A stretch of 64,000 nt of DNA from Sphingobacteriales bacterium (GTDB lineage Bacteria > Bacteroidota > Bacteroidia > Chitinophagales > Chitinophagaceae), in the NCBI GenBank assembly GCA_016185185.1, contig JACPOD010000050.1:1-64000 (forward strand), read 5' to 3'. Positions 9,967-19,329 of the stretch are shown one piece after another; the first letter of the stretch is position 1; each line of letters starts with the position of its first letter. Below the pieces are notes generated by a model, which saw only the letters and a program-made list of their open reading frames with translations, ran no database searches and was not told where the DNA came from. The position numbers and the translations under genes were made by a program.

Positions 9967-11007
9967 TTAATTGATGGGACATTTTTCATGATAATTAATT
10001 AACTCAATAGCAGTTTTGGAAAACGCATAACCGGCATATACTGTTGAGATTTCATTGAACACTTCATCAATTTCTTCCACTGTTTTGAGGGTAACTAATT
10101 TGTTACGATATTCTTTAATATTAGGAAGTCCTTTTAAATAGTTAGCGTAATGACGACGCATTTCATTAATACCTACCACCGGGTTTTTCCATTCTACACT
10201 TTTGTACAAATGTTTTCGGCATACTTCCACTCTTTGCTCAATGGTGGGAGGTGGTAAATGTTCACCTGTTTGTACAAAATGTTTTATCTCGTTAAATATC
10301 CAGGGATAACCAATGGCAGCCCGACCAATCATCACTCCATCCACACCATAGCGGTTTTTATATTCCAATGCTTTTTCAGGAGAATCAATATCGCCATTGC
10401 CAAAGATGGGAATTTGAATGCGTGGATTGTTTTTTACCTTACCAATGAGTGTCCAGTCGGCCTCGCCTTTATACATCTGCGTTCTTGTACGTCCGTGAAT
10501 AGCGAGTGCTTTTATACCAACATCCTGTAACCGTTCAGCAACTTCTTCAATGTTCCTGGTGTTATCATCCCAGCCCAATCTTGTTTTTACAGTAACCGGT
10601 AAAGATGTTGATTTAACTACTGCACTGGTTAAGCGAACCATCAAATCCAAATCTTTTAATACACCAGCACCAGCACCTTTCAATGCCACTTTTTTTACCG
10701 GGCAACCAAAATTAATATCGAGTAAATCGGGTTGTGTAACATCCACAATCTTTGCAGCCAGTGACAAACTTTCCTCATCACCACCAAATATTTGAATACC
10801 AACAGGACGTTCGTAATCAAATATGTCGAGCTTCTTGCGACTTTTAATCGCATCTCTTATCAATCCTTCGCTGCTGATGAATTCGGTGTACATCAAATCA
10901 GCCCCATTTTCCTTGCACACAGCACGGAATGGCGGGTCGCTTACGTCTTCCATGGGGGCAAGGAGGAGTGGGAAGTCGGGTAATGATATGTTGCCTATTT
11001 TTACCAT
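9967..11007 (-). CDS. dusB: tRNA dihydrouridine synthase DusB
   Basis: LLLAPMEDVSDPPFRAVC, INFGCPVKKVALKGAGAGVLKD, GRTRTQMYKGEADW; start at MVKIGN preferred over 11106. Confidence 0.93.
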   Translation of the reverse strand: MVKIGNISLPDFPLLLAPMEDVSDPPFRAVCKENGADLMYTEFISSEGLIRDAIKSRKKLDIFDYERPVGIQIFGGDEESLSLAAKIVDVTQPDLLDINFGCPVKKVALKGAGAGVLKDLDLMVRLTSAVVKSTSLPVTVKTRLGWDDNTRNIEEVAERLQDVGIKALAIHGRTRTQMYKGEADWTLIGKVKNNPRIQIPIFGNGDIDSPEKALEYKNRYGVDGVMIGRAAIGYPWIFNEIKHFVQTGEHLPPPTIEQRVEVCRKHLYKSVEWKNPVVGINEMRRHYANYLKGLPNIKEYRNKLVTLKTVEEIDEVFNEISTVYAGYAFSKTAIELINYHEKCPIN

Positions 11008-11013
11008 TATTAA

Positions 11014-11080
11014 GATGACAGTTGATCGATGACAGAAAATAAATATGATACCGTCAACTGTCAACTGCGAACAGTCAACT
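11014..11080. repeat. CTGTCAWC-type short repeat cluster in dusB upstream region
   Basis: gatgacagttgatcgatgacag ... ccgtcaactgtcaactgcgaacagtcaact. Confidence 0.7.
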
Positions 11081-11121
11081 ATTTTTGAGCCTGCAAATTT
11101 AATCACATATTCCGGATTATT

Positions 11122-12240
11122 ATGTATCAGCAGAAACCAAATATTTCATATATATCGCAATTGGGTATTTTGATTGGCCTGGTTGGGGCAGGACTTTTAT
11201 TTGGAGGTATATTAAGTGTTGTCCTTCTGTTTTCACAACTGGGAATGGCAAAAGCAACAGATGTAACTCAATTATTTAAGCCGGAGAACGTAAACCTCCT
11301 GCGCTGGTTACAAATAATTTCTACCCTATTTATGTTTTTTGTACCAACTATTGTGTTTGCAAGAATAGTATCAAAAAAACCATTTCCTTATTTGGGTTAC
11401 AATAAATGGATAAAGGCTGAACAGGTTGTATTGGTAGTACTAATAATGATTGCCTGTTTACCGGTGGTAGGTGCATTGGGCGAACTCACACAAAAAATTC
11501 CGCTTTCACCCGGTCTGGCAAAGAAGTTTAAAGATGCAGAGGATAATTATGAAAAACAGGTAGAAACATTGATGGCGATGAAGAACAGTGCTGATTATAT
11601 CTGGTCAATGCTGATCGTTGCCATATTGCCGGCTGTTTTTGAAGAAACATTATTCCGGGGGGGATTGCAAAACATGTTGCTTCGATGGAAAAACAGCTCT
11701 CCTTTATATGTAATTGCTTTAGGAGTTATAGCAGCATTTATATACGGTGGCTGGTTTAATGGGGAGATGGGAATAGCAATATTTTCACCCTTACTAATAG
11801 CTATAATGGCAATTTTGATTTTTGTCAAACCAATAAAAACTGTACTTGACAAAATAACGAACCATTATTTTGCTGCAATTCTTTTAACCAGCATTATTTT
11901 TAGTGCCGTGCATTTTTCTTTCTTTGGATTTTTTGCCAGGGCAGCTTTAGGAGTTATACTCGGCCTTATTTATTATTACAGCGGAAATATCTGGCTTAAT
12001 ATACTGGCACATATGTTTAACAATGGTGCAGCAGTAACCTTTATGTATTTTCAAATAAAAAAAACGGGTAAGATGCCCGGTAAAGAACTGGACTCAACGA
12101 TGCCATTATGGTCAGGTGCTGTAGCATTGATAATACTGGCAGGGCTGATTTATGCATTTATCCGCATCAGCAAGCCGATGAAAGAAAAAGCGGACCAGGA
12201 AGCTGCACCACCGATGGAAGACAACTGGCTGAATCTTTAA
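11122..12240 (+). CDS. CPBP (CAAX/Abi) family intramembrane metalloprotease
   Basis: EETLFRGGLQNML motif, multiple TM segments. Confidence 0.9.
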   Translation: MYQQKPNISYISQLGILIGLVGAGLLFGGILSVVLLFSQLGMAKATDVTQLFKPENVNLLRWLQIISTLFMFFVPTIVFARIVSKKPFPYLGYNKWIKAEQVVLVVLIMIACLPVVGALGELTQKIPLSPGLAKKFKDAEDNYEKQVETLMAMKNSADYIWSMLIVAILPAVFEETLFRGGLQNMLLRWKNSSPLYVIALGVIAAFIYGGWFNGEMGIAIFSPLLIAIMAILIFVKPIKTVLDKITNHYFAAILLTSIIFSAVHFSFFGFFARAALGVILGLIYYYSGNIWLNILAHMFNNGAAVTFMYFQIKKTGKMPGKELDSTMPLWSGAVALIILAGLIYAFIRISKPMKEKADQEAAPPMEDNWLNL

Positions 12241-12258
12241 CCACACCATAGCTAAGCA

Positions 12259-13203
12259 ATGGCATTTAATCTAGCAACATTTAAAACAAGAGCATTAACC
12301 GCCGTAGTATTTGTAATAGTAATGCTGGGCGGATTGTTATGGAATCAATGGAGTTTCCTGGCGTTATTTACTGTTATACATTTTGGTTGCTGGTGGGAGT
12401 ATATTAAACTGGTGGGGTTGATTGATAATAAATATCAGAGAATTTCTGCGTTTCATAAGTATGGGATCATGTTATTGGGGTTTGGATTGATGCTTTGGTT
12501 TACCAATGGTGCGTATAGTTTATTTGGTGTTGCATTAAATGAAGTGGGAAAGATATTATTGCTGGCAATGATTCCGGTTGTAATAATTGGTGATTTTATT
12601 TTTACCAGACCATTAAATCCAAAATTGTTTGCGCATTCAATTTTTGGATTGATTTATATTTCATTGAGTTGGGGTTTGATGATGAATTTATATCTTGCAG
12701 GCGTCAGTATTTCGTGTATGAATGGTGGAAATATAGGTGGTGCTGATTTAATTTATAATCATTTTGTATTTCCTTTTGTAATAATTCCCCTTTTAATAAT
12801 TGTTTCTATCTGGATCAATGATACAATGGCTTACATAGTAGGTTCATTTATTGGGAAAACACCATTGTCTAAAATTTCGCCAAAAAAAACCTGGGAGGGT
12901 ACTATTGGCGGTATAATTCTTTCTGTTGCAGTAACCGGATTAATTTTCTTAAACCTTAATCCGGAAATTATTATCAGGAGATTTCACTATGATTTTTCTT
13001 CAAAGGTTTGGTATATAATTCCACCGATCGCTGCTATTTTTGGCACAATGGGAGATTTATTAGAAAGCAAACTCAAACGCTTAGCAGGAGTAAAAGACAT
13101 CGGCAGTTTAATGCCTGGCCACGGTGGTTTTTTGGATAGGTTTGATTCTTTATTACTGGCTACCCCTTTTGTTTGGTTATACGTTTACTTCTTTATCAGG
13201 TAA
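12259..13203 (+). CDS. cdsA: Phosphatidate cytidylyltransferase
   Basis: SKISPKKTWEGTIGGI and DLLESKLKRLAGVKDIGSLMPGHGGFLDRFDS. Confidence 0.94.
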   Translation: MAFNLATFKTRALTAVVFVIVMLGGLLWNQWSFLALFTVIHFGCWWEYIKLVGLIDNKYQRISAFHKYGIMLLGFGLMLWFTNGAYSLFGVALNEVGKILLLAMIPVVIIGDFIFTRPLNPKLFAHSIFGLIYISLSWGLMMNLYLAGVSISCMNGGNIGGADLIYNHFVFPFVIIPLLIIVSIWINDTMAYIVGSFIGKTPLSKISPKKTWEGTIGGIILSVAVTGLIFLNLNPEIIIRRFHYDFSSKVWYIIPPIAAIFGTMGDLLESKLKRLAGVKDIGSLMPGHGGFLDRFDSLLLATPFVWLYVYFFIR

Positions 13204-13244
13204 TTTTAAAATGCAAAATAGTGATGGAAGCTGTTAACGTTGTG

Positions 13245-13322
13245 GTGTCAGGCTGAGCTTGTCGAAGCCTTGATGAGCAAAATACAAATGCTGAACAATC
13301 CTTCGACGGGCTCAGGATGACA
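13245..13322. repeat. Inverted pair of TCAGGCTGAGCTTGTCGAAGCC-type dispersed repeat
   Basis: gtcaggctgagcttgtcgaagcc ... ccttcgacgggctcaggatgac. Confidence 0.85.
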
Positions 13323-13451
13323 GCAGTATTAATCTTAATAAGATTGATTAAGGAATGAGAAAGTAGCGCAGCTTTCAACATTAAACCTTTAACCCCTTAA
13401 ACTTTCAAACCTTTCCTCGTTTCCTTATCTTTGCCGCTCTAATTTTAGCCA

Positions 13452-14111
13452 ATGACCATTCACAGAGAAGGATATAAAAGTATAGCCATTACAGGTATTT
13501 TGTTTGCCGTGATCAACCTGATCAGCTTTTATTTTTTTAGCGGAGAAATGCCGGTAATAAGCTGGATCATCTTTTTTGCCACCCTGGGGTTGTTACTTTT
13601 TATGATCTCTTTCTTCAGGATACCTGCCAGGAAGCTAACATTTAACGAAAACCAGGTAATGGCCCCTGCGGATGGAAAAGTAGTGGTGATAGAAGAAATA
13701 ACAGACGAAGAATATTTTAAAGACCGCCGCATACAGGTTTCTGTTTTTATGAGCCCGGCTAATGTACACCAGAACAGGAGCGGGGTAGCAGGAGAAGTAG
13801 TATACAATCAATATCACAAAGGAAAATATTTAGTGGCCTGGGATCCTAAATCTTCTACCGAAAATGAAAGGCATAGTGTGGTTATCCGTCATCCTAAAGG
13901 AGAAATTTTATTTAAACAAATTGCCGGTGCCCTTGCTAAAAGAATCATCAATTATTTGCAGGTAGGACAAAAAGTGGCGCAGAACGAAGAAATGGGGTTT
14001 ATTAAATTTGGTTCAAGAGTGGATATATTGCTGCCAACCGATGCAAAAGTGAATGTGCAGTTAAATGAAAAGGTAAAAGGCGGTGTTTCGGTTATTGCAA
14101 CTTTTGCCTGA
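13452..14111 (+). CDS. psd: Phosphatidylserine decarboxylase family protein
   Basis: APADGKVVVIEE, FMSPANVHQNRSG, MGFIKFGSRVDILLP. Confidence 0.92.
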   Translation: MTIHREGYKSIAITGILFAVINLISFYFFSGEMPVISWIIFFATLGLLLFMISFFRIPARKLTFNENQVMAPADGKVVVIEEITDEEYFKDRRIQVSVFMSPANVHQNRSGVAGEVVYNQYHKGKYLVAWDPKSSTENERHSVVIRHPKGEILFKQIAGALAKRIINYLQVGQKVAQNEEMGFIKFGSRVDILLPTDAKVNVQLNEKVKGGVSVIATFA

Positions 14112-14150
14112 TTATATTTGTCTTTCCTTAAAAATGATAAAACTTTTTGT

Positions 14151-14300
14151 ATGAAAAAATTATTTATGCTTGCTGCAGCCGCTTTTTTAATCAGCGGTGT
14201 TGCCTTTGCTAATGGTGGCGGAAAGAAATGTAAAAAAGAGTGTAAAAAAGAAGCCAGCGGCAAATCCTGCTGTAAGAAAAGCAGTGACAAAAAAAGCTGA
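14151..14300 (+). CDS. Small secreted Lys/Cys-rich protein
   Basis: MKKLFMLAAAAFLISGVAFA signal then KKCKKECKKEASGKSCCKK; start at 14151 preferred over 14118. Confidence 0.75.
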   Translation: MKKLFMLAAAAFLISGVAFANGGGKKCKKECKKEASGKSCCKKSSDKKS

Positions 14301-14352
14301 TAAAATATTATTAGCCTATGAAACTTCCTCCGTTTTTAACGGGGGATTTTTT

Positions 14353-15084
14353 TTACAATATATTTTCCAGTTCTTTTAAATGAAAAATAGTATACGTGGC
14401 CTGCGAATTTTTCTCCTCATTAGTATGATTTACAAATACACTATCCATCCCGGTATTAACTGCTCCTAATATATCTGCTTCCTCATTATCACCAATCATA
14501 ATGCTTTCATTTAAACTGGCACCCGCTTTATGCATGGCAAATTCAAAAATTTCTTTTTGAGGTTTTACATAATTGCATCCTTCGGAAGTTATAATTTTAG
14601 TAAAGTAATGAGTGAGACCGGAGTTGCGGAGTTTATTATGCTGCACTTCTTCAAACCCATTGGAGATAATATGGAGTGTATATTGTTTATCCAGCAGGTA
14701 TTGTAAAATTTCCTTTGTGTAAGGGAACAATTCTTTTTGTGCGGGCAATACATCCAGGTACCGCACACTTATTGATTTTGCTAATTTTTCATCCCCAATT
14801 TTGTAATCAAGCAAGGTATGCCACATCCTTTTCCAGCGCAATTCATCCTGTTTAATAAACCCTTTACTGTAGCGGTCCCAGAGCTTGTGATTGTGTTCAC
14901 GGTAAACCGTATGAAATTCTGAAAAAGGCCCAACACCCTGAGCAGGCAGATCAAATTCCTCATACATTTTCTTTAATGTTAAAAAAGAATTTGTTTCAAA
15001 ATCCCAGATGGTGTGGTCAAGATCGAAAAAGATATGCTTATAGTTGCCCCTAACCCCTAAAGGGGAATTAATTTTTTTATTCAT
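14353..15084 (-). CDS. YjjG-family HAD noncanonical pyrimidine nucleotidase
   Basis: KHIFFDLDHTIWDFETNS; MIGDNEEADILGAVNTGMD. Confidence 0.9.
   Translation of the reverse strand: MNKKINSPLGVRGNYKHIFFDLDHTIWDFETNSFLTLKKMYEEFDLPAQGVGPFSEFHTVYREHNHKLWDRYSKGFIKQDELRWKRMWHTLLDYKIGDEKLAKSISVRYLDVLPAQKELFPYTKEILQYLLDKQYTLHIISNGFEEVQHNKLRNSGLTHYFTKIITSEGCNYVKPQKEIFEFAMHKAGASLNESIMIGDNEEADILGAVNTGMDSVFVNHTNEEKNSQATYTIFHLKELENIL
15047..15069 (-). repeat. GC-rich palindromic element copy A (in yjjG-like CDS: NSPLGVRG)
   Basis: reverse strand aattcccctttaggggttagggg. Confidence 0.85.
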
Positions 15085-15117
15085 AGTAAGTTTGCAAATT
15101 ACATTAACTATTAATTT

Positions 15118-15873
15118 ATGAGCAATCTAAATTCCCCCTTAAGGGGGTCAGGGGGTATGAATATTGTTATAACGGGTGCTTCAAAAGGGATTGGCAGGGC
15201 GGTGGCGGAGATCTTTGCTGCCAACGGTCATAATCTCTACCTGTGCAGCCGCAATGAAGTAGCCTTGTATAAAACGATGCAGGAACTGATCACAAAATAT
15301 CCCGGCATACATGTTAAGGCCAAGGCAAGAGATTTAAGTACCAGAGAGGGAGTGGAAAGTTTTGGCGACTGGATTTTAAATAATTCCATTAATATAGATG
15401 TATTGGTAAACAATGCAGGGCTGTTTGAACCCGGTAGTGTGTACAATGAACCAGAAGGTGCTTTAGATCGTATGCTGGCCATTAATTTATACAGTGCCTA
15501 CCACCTTACCCGTAAATTAATTAGCCAAATGATGGAGCAAAGTGACTTTCATGGGTCAAGAGGACATATTTTCAATATCTGTTCTATTGCATCTTTAAAT
15601 GCTTACGATAATGGAGGAGCTTACAGTATCAGTAAATATGCTATGCATGGGTTTTCAAAAAACTTAAGAGAAGAAATGAAACCGTATGCGATTAAAGTTA
15701 CTGCTGTCTTTCCGGGTGCGGTTTATACAGATTCATGGTCAGGTTCAGATATAAACCCCAAAAGAATTATGGAATCTGAAGACATTGCAAAACTGATTTA
15801 TACTTCTGCCCAGCTTTCGCCCATGGCCTGTGTGGAAGATATTGTTATAAGGCCCCAATTGGGCGACTTGTAG
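15118..15873 (+). CDS. SDR family oxidoreductase
   Basis: IVITGASKGIGRAVAEIF, VNNAGLFEPG, YSISKYAMHGFSK; start may be 15157. Confidence 0.92.
   Translation: MSNLNSPLRGSGGMNIVITGASKGIGRAVAEIFAANGHNLYLCSRNEVALYKTMQELITKYPGIHVKAKARDLSTREGVESFGDWILNNSINIDVLVNNAGLFEPGSVYNEPEGALDRMLAINLYSAYHLTRKLISQMMEQSDFHGSRGHIFNICSIASLNAYDNGGAYSISKYAMHGFSKNLREEMKPYAIKVTAVFPGAVYTDSWSGSDINPKRIMESEDIAKLIYTSAQLSPMACVEDIVIRPQLGDL
15130..15156 (+). repeat. GC-rich palindromic element copy B (NSPLRGSGG)
   Basis: aattcccccttaagggggtcagggggt. Confidence 0.88.
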
Positions 15874-15949
15874 TTTAACAGCTATTTAACCGCTGTTAAC
15901 GGTAAAGCACCGGATAGTAATTTTTAATTTTGTTACCCGGTTTGAAGTT

Positions 15950-17920
15950 ATGAAAATTGTGTCCCATCAAATGAAAATGATATTGAAGAAAAGGTTACAT
16001 CAAACTCTTCTTATTTCTCTTTTAATTACAGTTGCCTGCCTGGTGACACAAAAAAGTTTTGCCCAGGTTAAATTTTCAGCGGTACCAAGCTTTACTGAAC
16101 TTTCCCGGGACCAGGCATTACAAATTGAATTTATAGTGGAAGGGATTGATAAAATTGATGAATTTATTCCACCATCATTTAATGGATTTACTGTAATACA
16201 GGGACCTGTTTATGGAAATTATTTCAGCATTAATAATGGCGACGTAAGCAGGAGTGTTACCGTTACTTATTTACTGATGCCTAAAAAGGCGGGTATATTG
16301 ATCATTGATGCTGCACAAACAAAAGTTAAAGGGAAACGCATTAAATCAAATACGCTTAGCATAAATATATTAGATCGGGTATCGGGCAATAGTAGCCAGG
16401 GTAACGTGATGCCTTTACCCTCCCTGCCAGGACGAAAGGGGAACACCAATGATGCTGATATCAAGGATTATGTTTTAAAGAAAGAGGAAGATCCGATAGC
16501 AAAAATTCAAAAGAATTTAATTGTACGATTAGAAGTAAGCAAGCATACTTGTTATGAAGGGGAACCAATAATAGCTACTTATAAATTATATACAAGATTA
16601 AAATCTGTATCGAGAGTTATCAAACGACCTTCTTTTAATGGGTTTTCAGTTGTTGAAATGACAACACCAGAAAGTATGGATTTTCAGCCAGACCAGTTGG
16701 ATGGCAAGCAGTTTTACTCAACAACACTCCGAAAAATACAATTATTCCCGCTTCAGTCAGGAGAACTGACTTTAGAACCAATTGAAATTGCAAGCCAGGT
16801 ACGCTTTTTAAAAGCGGGGGATAAACCAAAAAAAAATAATGGATTTGATGATGTCTTCAATGATTTTTTTGGTGACGAAATGCTCAACGAAGAAACAGAA
16901 GAGCACAACCTTACACAGCAAACAAAACCATTAACCATTACAGTTAAGCCCCTGCCCGAAAATGGCAAACCAGCAAGTTTTAATGGCGCCGTTGGAAAGT
17001 TTAGCATACAAGCAGCATTAAATAATCAGCAAATTGCCGCAAATGAAACGGGTACTTTAAAGGTGATAGTGGAAGGGAAAGGTAATTTGCCTATGATTAA
17101 TGCACCAGTTGTAAACTGGCCTAAGGAAATAGAAACATTTGAACCAACTGCCAGAGACGATATTGATAACACAACTGCTCCGGTAAGCGGAAGTAAAACT
17201 TTTGAATATCCTTTTAGTGTGAACGATAAGGGAAATTATATAATCCCTTCAGTAAGCCTTTCTTATTTTAATCCTGAAACGGAAACCTACGAAACAGCAA
17301 ATGCACCAATCATAAACTTTGCTGTAAATAAAATAGCTCCCAAACAAGAATTGGTTATTAAAGATTACCCGGAAGAAGAACAGGAAAACTTTAGTGAAAG
17401 ACTTTATCGCTTTTATGAAAAAACGCTTAACAAAGAATGGTGGTGGCCGGCAATGCTGCTGGTTTTATTGCTATGGTGCAGTTATCAATGGCGGCAAAAA
17501 GTAAAAATATCTGCCGCTAAAAAGGAACTAAGGCGAATACTTGAAGAAGAAAACAAAACAGAAACCGCAATCCCGTTAACGGAAGGGGCAATTTCTACTT
17601 TTAATAACGACCCGCTGGATAAAGCCCGGCAGGAATTAAAAAAAGAAAACCCCACAGGCTTTTACAATGAGTTACATACAGGGCTTTGGACCTATTTGCA
17701 ACAAAAATACCAGCTTGGCCCGATGGATATGAACAAAAAAATAATCATTAGTAAATTAAAAGCCGATTTATTTGATGAAAACTTTATAGCAAGTTTCCAA
17801 CAGTTGCTTGATGCTTGTGAAATAGCTTTGTATTCACCTGTTCATACACCTGCCGAAATGTATCAATTGTTGCAGGAAGCAGAAACATTTATAAAAAAGG
17901 TAGAGTACAAAATTGTATAG
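15950..17920 (+). CDS. BatD family protein
   Basis: FSAVPSFTELSRDQALQIEFIVEG; C-terminal TM and BatD-type layout. Confidence 0.87.
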   Translation: MKIVSHQMKMILKKRLHQTLLISLLITVACLVTQKSFAQVKFSAVPSFTELSRDQALQIEFIVEGIDKIDEFIPPSFNGFTVIQGPVYGNYFSINNGDVSRSVTVTYLLMPKKAGILIIDAAQTKVKGKRIKSNTLSINILDRVSGNSSQGNVMPLPSLPGRKGNTNDADIKDYVLKKEEDPIAKIQKNLIVRLEVSKHTCYEGEPIIATYKLYTRLKSVSRVIKRPSFNGFSVVEMTTPESMDFQPDQLDGKQFYSTTLRKIQLFPLQSGELTLEPIEIASQVRFLKAGDKPKKNNGFDDVFNDFFGDEMLNEETEEHNLTQQTKPLTITVKPLPENGKPASFNGAVGKFSIQAALNNQQIAANETGTLKVIVEGKGNLPMINAPVVNWPKEIETFEPTARDDIDNTTAPVSGSKTFEYPFSVNDKGNYIIPSVSLSYFNPETETYETANAPIINFAVNKIAPKQELVIKDYPEEEQENFSERLYRFYEKTLNKEWWWPAMLLVLLLWCSYQWRQKVKISAAKKELRRILEEENKTETAIPLTEGAISTFNNDPLDKARQELKKENPTGFYNELHTGLWTYLQQKYQLGPMDMNKKIIISKLKADLFDENFIASFQQLLDACEIALYSPVHTPAEMYQLLQEAETFIKKVEYKIV

Positions 17921-17923
17921 AAA

Positions 17924-18634
17924 TTAATTGGTAAACTTATATCCCATTCCCCTTACAGAATGAAAATACCTTGGGTTACGGCTATCTTCTTCAAAATATT
18001 TACGAAAGCTGAGGATAAAATTATCAATCGTTCGGGTAGTAGGATATACATTATAACCCCAAACTGCCTGTAATATTTTTTCACGGGTAACTACTTCATT
18101 TTTATTTTCTATGAGCAGTTTAAGCAGCATAGCTTCCTTTTTGCTGAGTTCAATTTTTTCTTTTTTATAATTGATGGCCTCCAGGGCTTTAAAGTCAACA
18201 GAGTTGTTGCCAAAACTGTATTCACTGCCAATAGTTTCTTTATCGAGCAACAATTTATTTTTATCAATAAGCTTTTGCACCCTCAGTAAAAGTTCTTCCA
18301 GGTTAAAGGGTTTGGTTAAATAATCATCAGCCCCTTTTTTCAGCCCCAACACCCTGTCTGCGGAACTGTTTTTAGCACTTAATATTAAAACAGGCAGGGC
18401 AGTATGCTGCAGACGCAGGGTTTCTAATACAGTTATACCGTCAATCTCGGGCAGCATGATATCCAGTATCACTAAATCAAAATACTCGTTTTGTAAAGCT
18501 TTTAATGCAGAAGGTCCATCAAAGGCAGAACTTACTTCATAGCCTTCCATTTCAAGGTTAAGCTTAAGAGCTTCCTGTAAGTTCTCCTCATCTTCTACCA
18601 GTAAAACTGAAGCGATTGCTTTTTCCTTAGCCAT
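17924..18634 (-). CDS. OmpR-family response regulator
   Basis: VLLVEDEENLQ, DLVILDIMLPEIDGI, winged-helix TRTIDNFILSFRKYFE. Confidence 0.93.
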   Translation of the reverse strand: MAKEKAIASVLLVEDEENLQEALKLNLEMEGYEVSSAFDGPSALKALQNEYFDLVILDIMLPEIDGITVLETLRLQHTALPVLILSAKNSSADRVLGLKKGADDYLTKPFNLEELLLRVQKLIDKNKLLLDKETIGSEYSFGNNSVDFKALEAINYKKEKIELSKKEAMLLKLLIENKNEVVTREKILQAVWGYNVYPTTRTIDNFILSFRKYFEEDSRNPRYFHSVRGMGYKFTN

Positions 18635-18636
18635 TT

Positions 18637-19329
18637 CTATTTATAAAAATTAACTCCAAAGATAGTTCCACGGGGAGTATTATCTGTGATATTAATTTCA
18701 GCCCCGTGATCTTCAATGATCTTTTTGGTGATATATAATCCAAGCCCTGTGCCTTTTGTTTTACGGGTATTTTCATTGCCTACCCGGTAAAACTTATTAA
18801 AAACCTGTTTCTTTTCTGCATCGTCAATACCCGAGCCTTCGTCAGATATCTCCAGGTTTATTCTATCCCCCTCGTCTGTAAGATCAATATTTACCGTTGA
18901 GTCTTCCGGTGAATATTTTAATGCATTTTCAAGTAAGTTATTAACCGCAATTTGCATAAGCAGCGTATCTCCAATAACATACAGATCGGGTTCAATAGAA
19001 GATTCTATAATACGGTTAACAAACCGTTGTTTAAAATCCTGTACACAGCCGTCTGCTAAAACAGATAAATTGATCTCTTCTTTTTCTATACTAAGATTGC
19101 CGCTGTCAATTTGTGCAGCCAGTAAAATATTATTGGTTAATGTATTAAGGCGGTTTTCGAACTGTGGATCATCTTTAACCAGTTCCTGGATTTTATAATC
19201 GGTCATTGCTTTATTTTGTTTTTCTAAAGCGATATACCACCAGGACAGGGCAGCTATGATATATAAAAGAAGGAACCAGTAAACAACCGTAATGGAGGAA
19301 AGCTTATATATTTTTTTGCTAAAAGGCAT
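18637..19329 (-). CDS. Sensor histidine kinase with apparent internal loss of TM2 and DHp/H-box
   Basis: One TM, then KDDPQFE directly joined to NRLNTLTNNILLAAQIDSG; N-box NNLLENALKYSP and GTGLGLYITKKI present; no H-E-L/R-x-P. Confidence 0.85.
   Translation of the reverse strand: MPFSKKIYKLSSITVVYWFLLLYIIAALSWWYIALEKQNKAMTDYKIQELVKDDPQFENRLNTLTNNILLAAQIDSGNLSIEKEEINLSVLADGCVQDFKQRFVNRIIESSIEPDLYVIGDTLLMQIAVNNLLENALKYSPEDSTVNIDLTDEGDRINLEISDEGSGIDDAEKKQVFNKFYRVGNENTRKTKGTGLGLYITKKIIEDHGAEINITDNTPRGTIFGVNFYK

Noticed and set aside
11658-11672. G-run in CPBP protease gene and other G/C runs (e.g. 5401, 22021, 41941, 46945)
   Set aside because: They encode conserved native motifs or lack the CCCCCTTNAGGGGG palindrome, so were not counted as repeat copies.
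13196-13381. Reverse ORF with SPSKD and RLRQAQPDT segments
   Set aside because: These peptides come from translating the intergenic inverted repeat, not a gene.
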